DNA of 64,000 nucleotides from Nocardia sp. (GTDB lineage: Bacteria; Actinomycetota; Actinomycetes; Mycobacteriales; Mycobacteriaceae): contig NZ_JAODNK010000153.1 of the NCBI RefSeq assembly GCF_025465275.1, positions 1 through 64,000 on the forward strand. Direction: 5' to 3'. Both the position numbers and the translations under genes were made by a program. Of this stretch, positions 8,277 through 17,184 are shown one piece after another. The notes below the pieces were generated by a model, which was not told where the DNA came from, did not search any database, and saw only the letters and a program-made list of their open reading frames with translations. Position 1 is the first letter of the stretch. Each line of letters starts with the position of its first letter.

Positions 8277-9914
8277 TCAGGACAGCGTGGTCACCGTCAG
8301 CGCACCATCCGCGTACTGCGCCCGCAGCCGCTTCTTGTCGAACTTGCCCACACTGGTCTTCGGCACCTCGTCGATGAAGGCCCAGTGCTCCGGCAGCTGC
8401 CACTTGGCGAACTTGTCGGACAGGAAGTCGCGCAGCTCTTCGGGTTTCACCTCGGCGCCCTCGGCCAGCACCACCGCGACGAGGGGACGCTCGTCCCACT
8501 TCTCGTCCGGAACACCGATGACCGCGGCCTCCGCGACGGCGGGGTGACCCACCACGGCGTTCTCCAGATCCACCGAGGAGATCCATTCGCCGCCGGACTT
8601 GATGACGTCCTTGGACCGATCCACCAGCGTCAGATACCCATTGGCGCTGATCTTGCCGACATCGCCGGTACGCAGCCAGCCGTCGTGGAACTTGTCGGGA
8701 TCGACCTCGGCGCCGGTCGGCGAGTAGTACGCGCCGGTGATCCACGGCCCCTTCACCTCCAGCTCACCGAGCGCCTGCCCGTCATTGGGCACCACGGTCC
8801 CGTCGTCGGCGACCAAACGCGCCTGCACGCCCGCCGGGAACCGGCCCTGCGTGTAGCGGTAGGCCCACGCTTCCTCACCCTCGGCGGCGGCGGGCGGATG
8901 CGCCACCGAACCCAGCGGGGAGGTCTCGGTCATACCCCAGGCGTGCAGCAGCGTCACACTGTGCCGCTCCTGGAAGGCCCGCATCATGGACGGCGGGACC
9001 GCCGCACCACCCACCACACAGGTGCGCAGATGCGAGATGTCCTGCGGCGCGGCCTGCAATCCGGCCAGCACACCACCCCAGATGGTCGGCACGGCCGCCG
9101 CGAAGGTCGGCTTGACCGCCGCCATCATTTCCAGCAGCGGTGCGGGCTGCAGGAACCGGTCGGGCATGAGCACATTCGCACCCGACATGAGCGCCGCGTA
9201 CGGAATGCCCCAGGCATTGGCGTGGAACAGCGGCACGATGGCGAGCACGGTGTCGGAATTGTCGAAGCCCATGCCATTGGGCGAGATGACCTGCATGGCG
9301 TGCAGGTAGTTGGACCGGTGCGAGTACACGACGCCCTTGGGGTCGCCGGTGGTGCCCGAGGTGTAGCACATACCGGCCGCGGAACGCTCGTCCACGATCG
9401 GGAAATCGAAGGTGTCCGGCTGTGCCGCAAGCAGTTCCGCGTAGGAGTGCACCTGGACGCCCGCGGGCGCGGTGAGTGCGGCGGCATCGCCATTGGCGAC
9501 GATGACGTGCCGGACGGTTTTCAAATTCGGCAAATACTGCGCGAACATCGGCAGCAGCGAACCGTCGACGATGACCACCTGGTCCTCGGCATGGTTGGCC
9601 ACGTACACCAGCTGCTCGGGGAACAACCGGATGTTCAGGGCGTGCAGTACCGCACCCATAGCGGGGATGGCGACGTACGCGACCATGTGCTCGTTGTTGT
9701 TCCACATGAAGGTGCCGACCCGGTCGCCTTCGCCGATGCCCAGGTCACGCAGGGCATTGGCGAGCCGGGCCGAATCCGCGCCGACCTCCCGGTAAGTCTG
9801 GGTGCGAATCCCGTCCCCGGTCCAGGTGGACACGGTGCTGTCGCCCTGAAAGGTGGAGGCGTACCGCAGCAGTGTCGCGAGAGACAGCTGCTCGTCCTGC
9901 ATGGTGCTCAACAT
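8277..9914 (-). CDS. AMP-dependent fatty acyl-CoA synthetase
   Basis: ANL-family ligase of 545 residues, the usual length for long- or medium-chain fatty-acid-CoA ligases. Motifs: CYTSGTTGDPKGVVYSHRSN (P-loop), AWGMTETSPLGS (A5), DGWLRTGDVGKI (A7), LVDRSKDVIKSGGEWISSVD (hinge) and PKTSVGKFDKKRLR with the catalytic lysine. The family pairs ATP-dependent adenylation with CoA thioesterification to feed beta-oxidation. Start ATG 9914 has GGGAGCGG upstream; M5 is a possible alternative. Its 3' end is followed by a stem-loop. Confidence 0.92.
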   Translation of the reverse strand: MLSTMQDEQLSLATLLRYASTFQGDSTVSTWTGDGIRTQTYREVGADSARLANALRDLGIGEGDRVGTFMWNNNEHMVAYVAIPAMGAVLHALNIRLFPEQLVYVANHAEDQVVIVDGSLLPMFAQYLPNLKTVRHVIVANGDAAALTAPAGVQVHSYAELLAAQPDTFDFPIVDERSAAGMCYTSGTTGDPKGVVYSHRSNYLHAMQVISPNGMGFDNSDTVLAIVPLFHANAWGIPYAALMSGANVLMPDRFLQPAPLLEMMAAVKPTFAAAVPTIWGGVLAGLQAAPQDISHLRTCVVGGAAVPPSMMRAFQERHSVTLLHAWGMTETSPLGSVAHPPAAAEGEEAWAYRYTQGRFPAGVQARLVADDGTVVPNDGQALGELEVKGPWITGAYYSPTGAEVDPDKFHDGWLRTGDVGKISANGYLTLVDRSKDVIKSGGEWISSVDLENAVVGHPAVAEAAVIGVPDEKWDERPLVAVVLAEGAEVKPEELRDFLSDKFAKWQLPEHWAFIDEVPKTSVGKFDKKRLRAQYADGALTVTTLS

Positions 9915-10429
9915 TTCCCAACCGCTCCCTACATGTCCCTACTGGCGAGTGAACTGAGTCACGTCTCGGCAGAATAGCTGAATTCGGACATGGCCGGGAT
10001 GGGCATCAACTGAGGGCAACCTGCCCGCAAAAGAAACTGCGGGCGGCGAACCCCACTCTCGCCGCCCGCAGTTTTTGTCGCCGACCCGCCACCGCCTGTG
10101 CGGCAACCAGCCGGCCTCGAAGTCCTGGAAAAGACCGGTGTCGCAACGACGCCCCCTGCGGCGCCGCTGAATAGCCAATCACTAACCAGGACAAGCAAAT
10201 TGGAGTAGGATCTTCCGTGAATATAGGTAGTAGGACAGCAGGCTGTCCAGTCGGGGCGCGGCGGCGCAGGTCAGGCAGCGATCACCGTCCCAGAAACTTT
10301 TCTGTGAGCCGCAATCGCACCGGCGCGAGCCACCTTTCCTGCGGCCGCACCGGCCGAGATGGCCGAAAATACCGATTCAGTGTCCGCGGATGCCTTACTG
10401 ACCAGCGACGATGCCCCTATTGTCGAATC
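9915..10429. other. Divergent intergenic region with an isolated hairpin
   Basis: 515 bases between two divergently transcribed genes. Short open frames occur but none has a convincing ribosome site or recognisable product. The only strong structure is the symmetric hairpin at 10034-10076. The 350 bases from there to the monooxygenase start hold no motif I can support. Confidence 0.6.
10034..10076. terminator. Bidirectional Rho-independent terminator-like hairpin
   Basis: Perfect 16-base stem AAACTGCGGGCGGCGA / TCGCCGCCCGCAGTTT, followed by a T-run on the plus strand and by TTTCTTTT on the minus strand. It lies upstream of both flanking genes, which is unusual. Confidence 0.8.
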
Positions 10430-11899
10430 ATGAATCGTGAGCCGTCCATCCTGATCATCGGCGCCGGGTTCGCAGGACTCGGCATGGCGCTGGAGCTGCA
10501 GCGCCATGGGCTGTCCAACTTCACCATTCTGGAGAAGGCGGCCGATCTGGGCGGTGTGTGGCGCGAGAACACCTATCCGGGCGCGGCCTGCGATGTCCCG
10601 TCACCGCTCTACTCGTGGTCGTTCGAGCCGAAATCCGATTGGCCGCGCCGGTTCTCGCACCAGGCCGATATTCATCAGTACATGCGCACGGTCGCGGAGA
10701 AACATGATCTGCCGGCGAAAATCGAGTTCGGCGTCGAGGTCGACGAGGCGGAATTCGATGAGCAGGCCGGGATTTGGCGGGTGCGCACCACCGACGGTGT
10801 CACCCATATCGCCGACATCCTGATCCCGGCGGTGGGGCAGCTCTCGCGCCCGGCCATGCCGAATCTGCCCGGCATCGACAGTTTCACCGGCGCCGCCTTC
10901 CACTCCGCCGAATGGGATCACTCGGTCGACCTCACCGGCAAACGTGTGGCATGCATCGGCACGGGAGCCTCTGCCATTCAATACATTCCGGCGATCGTGC
11001 CGCTGGCCGCGCATCTGACACTGTTCCAGCGTTCGGCGGCCTGGGTGCTGCCCAAGTTCGACACCGAATACAGCGAGATACACAAGGCGCTGTTCAAGCA
11101 CGTGCCGATCACCCGTATGGCGGAGCGATTCGCCATCTGGTCGCTTTTCGAGGTACTGGCGCTGGCGCTGACCGATATACCCGCCATGAAGACGCCGGTG
11201 ATCGCACTGGCCGATCGGCACCGCGAGAAGCAGGTGCCCGATCCGGCATTGCGCGCCAAGCTGACTCCCGATTACGCGGCCGGCTGTAAACGCGGTTTGT
11301 TCTCCAATGAATATATGCCCGCGCTCGGCCAGACCAATGTGACCGTGGAGACCACCGGCATCGAGGCGGTCACCCCCACCGGCATTCGCACCACTGACGG
11401 TGTGGAGCATCCGGTGGATGTGATCGTCTACGGCACCGGCTTCAAAGGCACGGAATTCCTTGCGCCCATGAACATTTACGGCGTGGGCGGTCGCAAGCTG
11501 GCCGATGCGTGGTCGGCGGAAGGTGCGCGCGCATACCTCGGCATATCGGTGCCGGACTTCCCGAATCTGTTCATGATGTACGGGCCGAATACCAATGTCG
11601 GCTCGGGTTCGATCATCTACATGCTGGAGTCGCAGGCCCGGTACATCCGGCAGGTGGTGGAGTACCTGGCGCCCAAGCCCGGGACGTTCCTGTCCGCGCG
11701 GGCCGAGGTCGAACAGTCCTGGGACGACTGGCTGCAACGCCGCCTGAAGGACACTCCGTGGAACTTCTGCTCCAGCTGGTACCGCAATGCTTCCGGGCGC
11801 ATCACCAATAACTGGCCCGGTGCGACGGTCCTGTTCCGTTGGAAGACAAGCACATTCAAGCCCTCCGACTACGACGAGACGCAGTCCGGACGGCGGTAG
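10430..11899 (+). CDS. FAD-dependent Baeyer-Villiger-type monooxygenase
   Basis: Class B flavin monooxygenase of 489 residues. It has the N-terminal FAD Rossmann motif LIIGAGFAGLGMALEL, the fingerprint FTGAAFHSAEWDHS (pattern FxGxxxHxxxW of Baeyer-Villiger monooxygenases), and a second dinucleotide motif VACIGTGASAIQY for NADPH. Such enzymes insert oxygen next to a ketone or oxidise N/S atoms; the substrate is not readable from sequence. Start ATG 10430 begins just before the Rossmann fold (MNREPSILIIGAG); the open frame continues 71 codons upstream without homology. A second enzyme of this class is at 24062-25567. Confidence 0.92.
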   Translation: MNREPSILIIGAGFAGLGMALELQRHGLSNFTILEKAADLGGVWRENTYPGAACDVPSPLYSWSFEPKSDWPRRFSHQADIHQYMRTVAEKHDLPAKIEFGVEVDEAEFDEQAGIWRVRTTDGVTHIADILIPAVGQLSRPAMPNLPGIDSFTGAAFHSAEWDHSVDLTGKRVACIGTGASAIQYIPAIVPLAAHLTLFQRSAAWVLPKFDTEYSEIHKALFKHVPITRMAERFAIWSLFEVLALALTDIPAMKTPVIALADRHREKQVPDPALRAKLTPDYAAGCKRGLFSNEYMPALGQTNVTVETTGIEAVTPTGIRTTDGVEHPVDVIVYGTGFKGTEFLAPMNIYGVGGRKLADAWSAEGARAYLGISVPDFPNLFMMYGPNTNVGSGSIIYMLESQARYIRQVVEYLAPKPGTFLSARAEVEQSWDDWLQRRLKDTPWNFCSSWYRNASGRITNNWPGATVLFRWKTSTFKPSDYDETQSGRR

Positions 11900-11947
11900 C
11901 GCGCGGCGGCGGGGGTGTACGCGGACCCTTGACTCCCCCGCCCAACT

Positions 11948-11988
11948 GTCTGAGACTGTCATTACTCCGACAATAGATCGTCTGAGAC
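11948..11988 (+). promoter_or_regulatory. Paired GTCTGAGAC palindromes upstream of the methyltransferase gene
   Basis: The odd-centred palindrome GTCT-G-AGAC occurs at 11948-11956 and again at 11980-11988, exactly 32 bases apart, about three helical turns. A TAGATC hexamer that could serve as a -10 lies between them. The arrangement looks like a tandem operator; no cognate regulator is identifiable. Confidence 0.45.
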
Positions 11989-12034
11989 ACAGGCGACAAC
12001 GCCGGGGGCGTACCCGACCTTTCGGAGGGTCTCA

Positions 12035-12949
12035 ATGACGCTGCCTTCTTCGCCTGCGCAGTCCACCGACGCCATACCGGTCGAAACCCTGCCCGGCCGC
12101 ACGGCCCGCTGGGCCCGGGAATGCCTCGAATGGGCCAGGGTGCCGTTCCTTCCCTCCGGCCGCCGGGTCGGCCGCGTCTACGACATCGTGGGCCCGCAGA
12201 ACCTCTTCGGCGAGGATTCGCTCTTCATCAATCTCGGCTACTGGCGCGACCACCCCGAAAGCCTCGACGAGGCCAGCCGCGATCTGGCAAGGCTGGTCGC
12301 CCGGGAAGCCGAACTCGGACCTGACGATGTGCAACTGGATGTCGGATTCGGTTACGGCGACCAGGATTTCCTGTGGGCGCGCGAATTCGGCCCCAAGGAA
12401 ATCATCGGCATGAATATCGCCACCGAACAGATCGACATCGCCACCCGCCGCGCCGCGGAACTCGGCCTCGCCGGCCAGATCCGCTTCGAATACGGTTCCG
12501 CCATCGCACTGCCCCGCGCCGACGCCTCCTGCACCAAGGTGACCGCCCTGGAGTCGGCCTTCCACTTCCCCTCGTACGACCGCTTCTTCGCCGAGGCGTA
12601 CCGCGTCCTACAGCCCGGCGGCAAACTGGTGACCGCCGACATCACGGTGCGCCCCAACCCCGTCACCGACCTGATGATCCGCGCCTCGGACCGCCCCGGC
12701 GCCGAACGCACCGCCTACGACCTCCCCCGCTACCGAAAAGCGCTCACCGCCGCCGGTTTCGAGAACATCAGCGTGTATTCGATTCGCCGCGACGTCTATT
12801 CACCCCTGGCGACCTACCTCAGCAAACGCCTCCGAGATCCCGACATGCGCCGCGTCAACCCGGTCCTGCGCGCCACCTTCAGCCGCCCCGGCCTGCTCGC
12901 CTGGGGCCCCTGGGCCGACTACATCATCGCCGTCGCCACCAAACCCTGA
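12035..12949 (+). CDS. Class I SAM-dependent methyltransferase
   Basis: A 304-residue protein with a Rossmann-type methyltransferase core: motif I LDVGFGYGDQDFLW, acidic motif II near IIGMNIATEQIDIA, and the post-motif III segment YRVLQPGGKLVTADI. The layout (N-terminal cap, C-terminal helical tail) resembles small-molecule or lipid C/O-methyltransferases of the tocopherol/sterol type. The substrate is unknown. ATG 12035 is preceded by CGGAGGG. Two GTCTGAGAC palindromes upstream suggest specific regulation. The tRNA-Arg gene follows 86 bases downstream. Confidence 0.88.
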   Translation: MTLPSSPAQSTDAIPVETLPGRTARWARECLEWARVPFLPSGRRVGRVYDIVGPQNLFGEDSLFINLGYWRDHPESLDEASRDLARLVAREAELGPDDVQLDVGFGYGDQDFLWAREFGPKEIIGMNIATEQIDIATRRAAELGLAGQIRFEYGSAIALPRADASCTKVTALESAFHFPSYDRFFAEAYRVLQPGGKLVTADITVRPNPVTDLMIRASDRPGAERTAYDLPRYRKALTAAGFENISVYSIRRDVYSPLATYLSKRLRDPDMRRVNPVLRATFSRPGLLAWGPWADYIIAVATKP

Positions 12950-12970
12950 CCCCGCCCGAACACGAGGATG

Positions 12971-12999
12971 CTGTCCACCGAGCCCCAACCAGGTAGACT
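12971..12999 (+). promoter_or_regulatory. Candidate promoter of tRNA-Arg
   Basis: A TAGACT -10 at 12994-12999 is preceded at 17-base spacing by CTGTCC, a weak -35. It would start transcription about 30 bases before the tRNA. Confidence 0.4.
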
Positions 13000-13035
13000 C
13001 CCCGACGTTCAGGTCGGCCACGCGCCACCGGTTCA

Positions 13036-13108
13036 GCCTTCGTAGCTCAGGGGATAGAGCAACCCTCTCCTAAAGGGTAGGTCGCAGGTTCGAATCCTGC
13101 CGAGGGCA
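13036..13108 (+). tRNA. tRNA-Arg (anticodon CCU)
   Basis: Complete cloverleaf. The acceptor arm GCCTTCG pairs with CGAGGGC (one G-U pair), with discriminator A at 13108. The D-arm contains AGCTCAGGGGATAGAGC. The anticodon arm ACCCT-CTCCTAA-AGGGT gives anticodon CCT. The T-arm is GCAGG-TTCGAAT-CCTGC. CCA is not encoded. The 3' half and about 50 bases of flank recur in decayed form at 32575-32660. Confidence 0.97.
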
Positions 13109-13157
13109 CAGTCGGGCCTGTCATTTGCCCAGGTCAGGCAATGTTTTTGATTCGCAG
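13069..13157 (+). repeat. Left copy of tRNA-Arg direct repeat (attL-like)
   Basis: From the anticodon loop through the tRNA 3' end and about 50 bases of flank, this stretch matches 32575-32660 in the same orientation. Counting by eye, 41 of the first 46 bases are identical. The flank shares ATTTGCC, AGGTCAGG, CAATGTTT and TTCGCAG in the same order. An intact tRNA at one end and a 3' fragment at the other is what site-specific integration at a tRNA leaves. Confidence 0.75.
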
Positions 13158-13462
13158 GTATATTTGCGTGACCAAGAAACCGCAGGTCGCGTGTCGCAGG
13201 TTCGCACCCTACGGGGGTTGCTGTCAGCTAACACCCCAGCTCAGTGGGCTCATGAATGCTGGTCATAGACCATCAACGAGCTGACGTCCTGACCCGGCTC
13301 ACGCGCCGGCTCGTAGGTCTGGGGTTGGCGCTCTCGGGTGCTAGCTGTCAGCTAACCGTCCACCTCGAAGCACCTGGCCAAGGCTTGACCGTCGACCATC
13401 ACCGCTTCGGCGGAGCCCCTGCGCCATCGCAGTCGAATTGGCGGTAGTCGAGGCCACGCATC
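13109..13462. other. Non-coding region between tRNA-Arg and the mce operon, with a repeated palindrome
   Basis: No credible gene. A 13-base string GCTGTCAGCTAAC occurs at 13220-13232 and 13344-13356. The second copy lies in a perfect odd-centred palindrome TAGCTG-T-CAGCTA (13342-13354), possibly an operator or remnant of a lost element. No integrase gene is visible where one would be expected beside an attachment site. Confidence 0.5.
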
Positions 13463-14071
13463 TCACTTGGTGGGGAGGGCGCCGTCGATGCCGCCGACGT
13501 CGGTGATCTTCCAGTCCGCGTTCTTGTCGAGGGTGACGCTGTAGGTGACGGTTGTCTGTGTGCCGGTGGAGTTTTGGGCGTTGGTGGAGGTGACGTTGAG
13601 GAAGACGTCGACGTGGTAGATGCCACCCTGTTGAGAGCTGACGTTCGCCGCGAGGGGGGCGGCGGTCGAGGTCCACTTCAGCGGGATGAGGATTTCGGTG
13701 AGTTTAGGGGCGGCGGCGTCGAATTTGCTGGCGAGCTGCGGGGCGGTGCCGTCCTTCAACTTCGCGATCCAGGCATTGGCGTCCTGGTAGTTGATGGTCG
13801 CCGCCGCCAGCGCGTAGTCCGTGGCTACCCGCTCGGCGTGCTGGTTGTCGTCGGCGGTGGCGTCCCGGGCCGCGAGGGTGCCGCTCGCCGAGTGCCAGAG
13901 GACCGCGAATGTGATCGCAACGGCCAGCAGCACGGCGATCGCGGCCGCGCCGATCATGTCGGAGACCCGCAGCGACAGGGTCTTTCGACCGGCTTGCCGA
14001 TCGGCCGGGGCGGTATTGGACGGTGTACCCGCTGTGTCGGCGGGGGTCTCGTCGGTGGTCTGTGTCGTCAT
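13463..14071 (-). CDS. Mce-associated membrane protein (Mas)
   Basis: A 202-residue protein with a disordered Thr/Pro-rich N-terminus, one transmembrane helix (IGAAAIAVLLAVAITFAVLW), and a C-terminal extracytoplasmic domain of the Mce-associated type. The C-terminal domain shows SVTLDKNADWKITDVGGIDG, the usual NTF2-like ending. Proteins of this family lie at the 3' end of mce operons and help stabilise or assemble the transporter. ATG 14071 lies 15 bases after the mceF stop, so it is the last gene of the operon. Confidence 0.88.
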   Translation of the reverse strand: MTTQTTDETPADTAGTPSNTAPADRQAGRKTLSLRVSDMIGAAAIAVLLAVAITFAVLWHSASGTLAARDATADDNQHAERVATDYALAAATINYQDANAWIAKLKDGTAPQLASKFDAAAPKLTEILIPLKWTSTAAPLAANVSSQQGGIYHVDVFLNVTSTNAQNSTGTQTTVTYSVTLDKNADWKITDVGGIDGALPTK

Positions 14072-14086
14072 TTCGGGCTCCCTGAC

Positions 14087-15043
14087 TTATTTGACGTTGA
14101 TCTGCAGATGGATCGCTCCGTCATCAGCGACGGAGTCGAGTGCCTGTGCGATGAGGGCGCTGAGATCGATGTGGGCCGCGGCGCTGTCGGCCGAGGCAAC
14201 CAGCGGCTGCAGGGCTGGCGCGAGTCGGCGCAGGTCCGGACCGACCTGCTGTAGGTAGGCGGTCAGACCGGCGATGTACAGCGGGAAGCCGTTCTCGACG
14301 TGGTAGTCGTCGGGGACATTGCCGTTGTGCGCCAGGGTGGCGACCTGTTGGACGGCGGCGTCGATCTTCGCGCCGAGCTGACCCCAGAGCGGACCCGCGG
14401 CGGCCATAGACGGGCCGGTCCAGGCCATATCACCGCCGATGGACTGCAATTGGGTGAGCAGGCTGCGGAATTCACCGGTGCGGCTGAGCAGGGTGGCGGC
14501 CAGCAGCTGGGTGGAACGGGTCAGTTGCGGGATCACCGATTCGAGCCCGGCGAAGCCTTGATCGAGGGTCTTGATGAGGGAACCGATTGCGGCCGGGTCC
14601 AATTCGCCGAGCAGACGGGTGACGGTGCGGGCGACATCGGGGATGGAGATCGGCATCTGGATGGCCCGGGTGTCGATGCGCGCACCGTCGCGCAGGTAGT
14701 CCCCGGCTCCGCTCGGCGTGAACTGCACATAGGGTTCGCCGAGCGCGGACAGGTTCTCGATGGTCACCGCGCTGTTCGCCGGAACGTGGTAATGGTCCGA
14801 GATACGCAGGCGGACTTCGACTCCCGCCGAGGTGTTGTTCACCGCGGTCACTGTCCCGACCGCCACCCCGGACAGCAGCACCGGCGATCCGGGCCCGAGG
14901 CTGCCCGAGTTGGTGAGCACCATGGTGGCGGTGGTGTATTTGGCGAACCAGTCGGCGCGCACGATGCCGAAGGTCAGGTAGTACGCGCCGACGAGGAATA
15001 CGGCGAGGATCGCGCCCAGCGAGATGATCGAGCTCCGCTTCAT
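14087..15043 (-). CDS. mceF: Mce-family protein, MceF position
   Basis: A 318-residue substrate-binding subunit of the Mce lipid importer. An N-terminal membrane anchor (ISLGAILAVFLVGAYYLTFG) is followed by the MlaD/MCE domain (SGSLGPGSPVLLSGVAVGTV) and a long helical region. The start overlaps the mceE stop by four bases (ATGA), indicating translational coupling. Position six in the operon and the lack of an RGD or long tail fit MceF. The protein would form part of the periplasmic hexameric tunnel that carries lipid to the YrbE permeases. Confidence 0.93.
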   Translation of the reverse strand: MKRSSIISLGAILAVFLVGAYYLTFGIVRADWFAKYTTATMVLTNSGSLGPGSPVLLSGVAVGTVTAVNNTSAGVEVRLRISDHYHVPANSAVTIENLSALGEPYVQFTPSGAGDYLRDGARIDTRAIQMPISIPDVARTVTRLLGELDPAAIGSLIKTLDQGFAGLESVIPQLTRSTQLLAATLLSRTGEFRSLLTQLQSIGGDMAWTGPSMAAAGPLWGQLGAKIDAAVQQVATLAHNGNVPDDYHVENGFPLYIAGLTAYLQQVGPDLRRLAPALQPLVASADSAAAHIDLSALIAQALDSVADDGAIHLQINVK

Positions 15044-16086
15044 CGCACCGCTCCGATCATGCGCAGCACCCGGACGATCTGATCGGTTTGATCGGCGCCG
15101 CTCACCGGCGCGGCCCCGGTATCGACGCCGGCGATGTTCACCTTCGGCCCCATCTCGACGAACGGAATGACCTTGTCGCGTAGCAGCGCGACCAGCTTGT
15201 TGAGGTTGGACGGCGCGCTGAGGTCGAGCGGCCTGCCGGTGAACAGCAGCGGCATCATGGCTTTCGCGGCGGAATCGAGGGAATCGACTGTCGGCCCGAG
15301 GAATTGGAGTGATTGTGCGACCTCGCCCAGCGGCTCCAGCAGGCCGAGGGTCAGCACGATCGAGTTCATCGATCCGGTCACCTGATCGACACCCTCGGCG
15401 GTCAGCAGCTCCGACAGTGCACGCTGATTATTCAGCAGCACAGTCGAATCCGAGCCCATAGCGGCCAAGAAGTCGTCGACAGACCGCAGGTTCGCCGCGA
15501 TATCGGTGAGGTTGGCCCCGAGCGCCCCGAATACCCGGGCGGTCTCCTTCGGATCCTGCGGCAGCACCGCGTTCATCCGGTTGACGATGTCCTGCATCTG
15601 CCGCACCGTGCCGCCGGAAACGAAGGTCGCCAGGCCGGCCATGACATCTTCGATCTGCTGAGCGGGAACGGTGTGCGCCAGGGGAATCCGCCCACCGGGT
15701 TCGATCCGCCCGTCGGCGCCGCCGGGCGGGGTGATCAGCGCGATGTAGATGTCGCCGAGCACGGTGTCCTGGCGCAGCTCGGCGGTGGTGTCGACCGGTA
15801 GCCGCACCGAGTCGGTGACGTCCACCCGCGCGACGACGTGTCCGCCGCCCGCCGCCGTGGTGTCGACGACGGTGACCGAGTGCAGGTCACCGACGCGCGT
15901 CCCATTGGCCATCACCTTGGCGCGGGTCGGCAGATTGAGGGCATTGGCGAACTCGATGGAGACCGGATAGGTCGAGCCGGACACCGTAGTACCCGGCAGC
16001 ACAATGGAACTGGGGTCCACGCCGCATCCGCTCAGCGCGAGCACGGCCGCCGCCGGCGCGATCGCGCACCAGCGCGCCCGCCTCAT
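15040..16086 (-). CDS. mceE: Mce-family lipoprotein, MceE (LprK-like)
   Basis: A 348-residue Mce protein with a lipoprotein signal: basic start, hydrophobic stretch and lipobox LALSGC, so Cys becomes the lipidated N-terminus. It is the only lipoprotein of the six, as usual for the fifth mce gene. The MCE domain includes VSIEFANALNLPTRAKVMAN. The start ATG at 16084-16086 overlaps the mceD stop as ATGA; the frame open further upstream is antisense to nothing known and lacks homology. Confidence 0.94.
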   Translation of the reverse strand: MRRARWCAIAPAAAVLALSGCGVDPSSIVLPGTTVSGSTYPVSIEFANALNLPTRAKVMANGTRVGDLHSVTVVDTTAAGGGHVVARVDVTDSVRLPVDTTAELRQDTVLGDIYIALITPPGGADGRIEPGGRIPLAHTVPAQQIEDVMAGLATFVSGGTVRQMQDIVNRMNAVLPQDPKETARVFGALGANLTDIAANLRSVDDFLAAMGSDSTVLLNNQRALSELLTAEGVDQVTGSMNSIVLTLGLLEPLGEVAQSLQFLGPTVDSLDSAAKAMMPLLFTGRPLDLSAPSNLNKLVALLRDKVIPFVEMGPKVNIAGVDTGAAPVSGADQTDQIVRVLRMIGAVR

Positions 16087-17180
16087 CGCGCGCCCGCCAG
16101 ACCCAGCACCAGTTGTGCGAGCGGCATTTTCAGCGGCGCACCCGCGGTGCATCGCCCGGGCGCGACCGCATCGATCGCTCCGCACAGTTGATCCGTATCT
16201 CCCTGGGCCAGAGCCACATTCGGTGATACATAGGTGAGCACCGGTTTCCCGCTTTCCGGATCCGCCGAACGCCGCACGGCGGCCGCGAGTGGTGGGATCA
16301 TGGTGATGATCTCCTGGAGGCTGCCGATATTCGCGGCGATCCAGCGCAGCGACGGCACGGTGGCGTCGAGTCCCTGGAGAATGGCCCCGCCGAGCGTGGT
16401 GGTGACTTCATTGAGCATCGGCAGATCCGTCGCCAGGCCCGCGATGAGCTGCGCCGCCGGTCCGAGCACCTGATCATTGAGCTGACTCAGCACCGAGGCG
16501 AATCTGGTCAGCATGGTCTTGATATCGCCCCAGCCACCGGACACACTGGCCGACAAGGAATTCAGCGTGTCGACGAGGGCGCCGATGTGGCCGATGGCGG
16601 CGTCCGGCGTGCTCAGTGCGGTGCCGAGATCCTTGATCAGCCGGTTGAATTTCGGACCCGCACCGGCCGTGGCGGTATCGAGCGCGGCAATGCCATCGCG
16701 CACCTGATCCTGTTGCGTGGCGTCGGTGCCGCCGGTCAGCTCACCGGACAATTTCGCCAGGGCGTTGAGCGTCTGCGTCATGCTCTTGGGCGTCAGTGTC
16801 CGGGTGATGCACTGGTCCGGGTTCCAGCCGTCGGCGGCCTTGCCGTCACTGAGCACCGCCAGGTTCCGGTCGGCCACCAAGGTACCGGACACCGTTGTCG
16901 CCGAGACCATTCCGCGCAGTGGATGTGCTGCCGCGACGGTGAAATCGACCCGGACCGCCTGCCCCTGCGGCTCGATGCGAGTGACGGTGCCGACCGGGAT
17001 ACCGCGCAGGGTGACATGGTTTCCGGCGTACAGCCCGACGCCGTCGGGCATGATCGCGCAGTAGCCGCGCGTCTTCGCGATCGGATCGAAGGCGATCAGA
17101 TAGCCGAACAGCGTGACCGCGACGAGCACCACCACACCGGCGACCGACATGAATGCGCGTGAACCCAGCATCCGTGTCAT
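16083..17180 (-). CDS. mceD: Mce-family protein, MceD position
   Basis: A 365-residue Mce subunit. An N-terminal membrane anchor (SVAGVVVLVAVTLFGYLIAF) is followed by the MCE domain (AIMPDGVGLYAGNHVTLRGI, then PVGTVTRIEP), a helical segment, and a C-terminal region rich in Ala/Leu containing two cysteines. ATG 17180 lies four bases after the mceC stop. It is part of the same tightly packed transcription unit as its neighbours. Confidence 0.92.
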   Translation of the reverse strand: MTRMLGSRAFMSVAGVVVLVAVTLFGYLIAFDPIAKTRGYCAIMPDGVGLYAGNHVTLRGIPVGTVTRIEPQGQAVRVDFTVAAAHPLRGMVSATTVSGTLVADRNLAVLSDGKAADGWNPDQCITRTLTPKSMTQTLNALAKLSGELTGGTDATQQDQVRDGIAALDTATAGAGPKFNRLIKDLGTALSTPDAAIGHIGALVDTLNSLSASVSGGWGDIKTMLTRFASVLSQLNDQVLGPAAQLIAGLATDLPMLNEVTTTLGGAILQGLDATVPSLRWIAANIGSLQEIITMIPPLAAAVRRSADPESGKPVLTYVSPNVALAQGDTDQLCGAIDAVAPGRCTAGAPLKMPLAQLVLGLAGAR

Positions 17181-17184
17181 CGGC

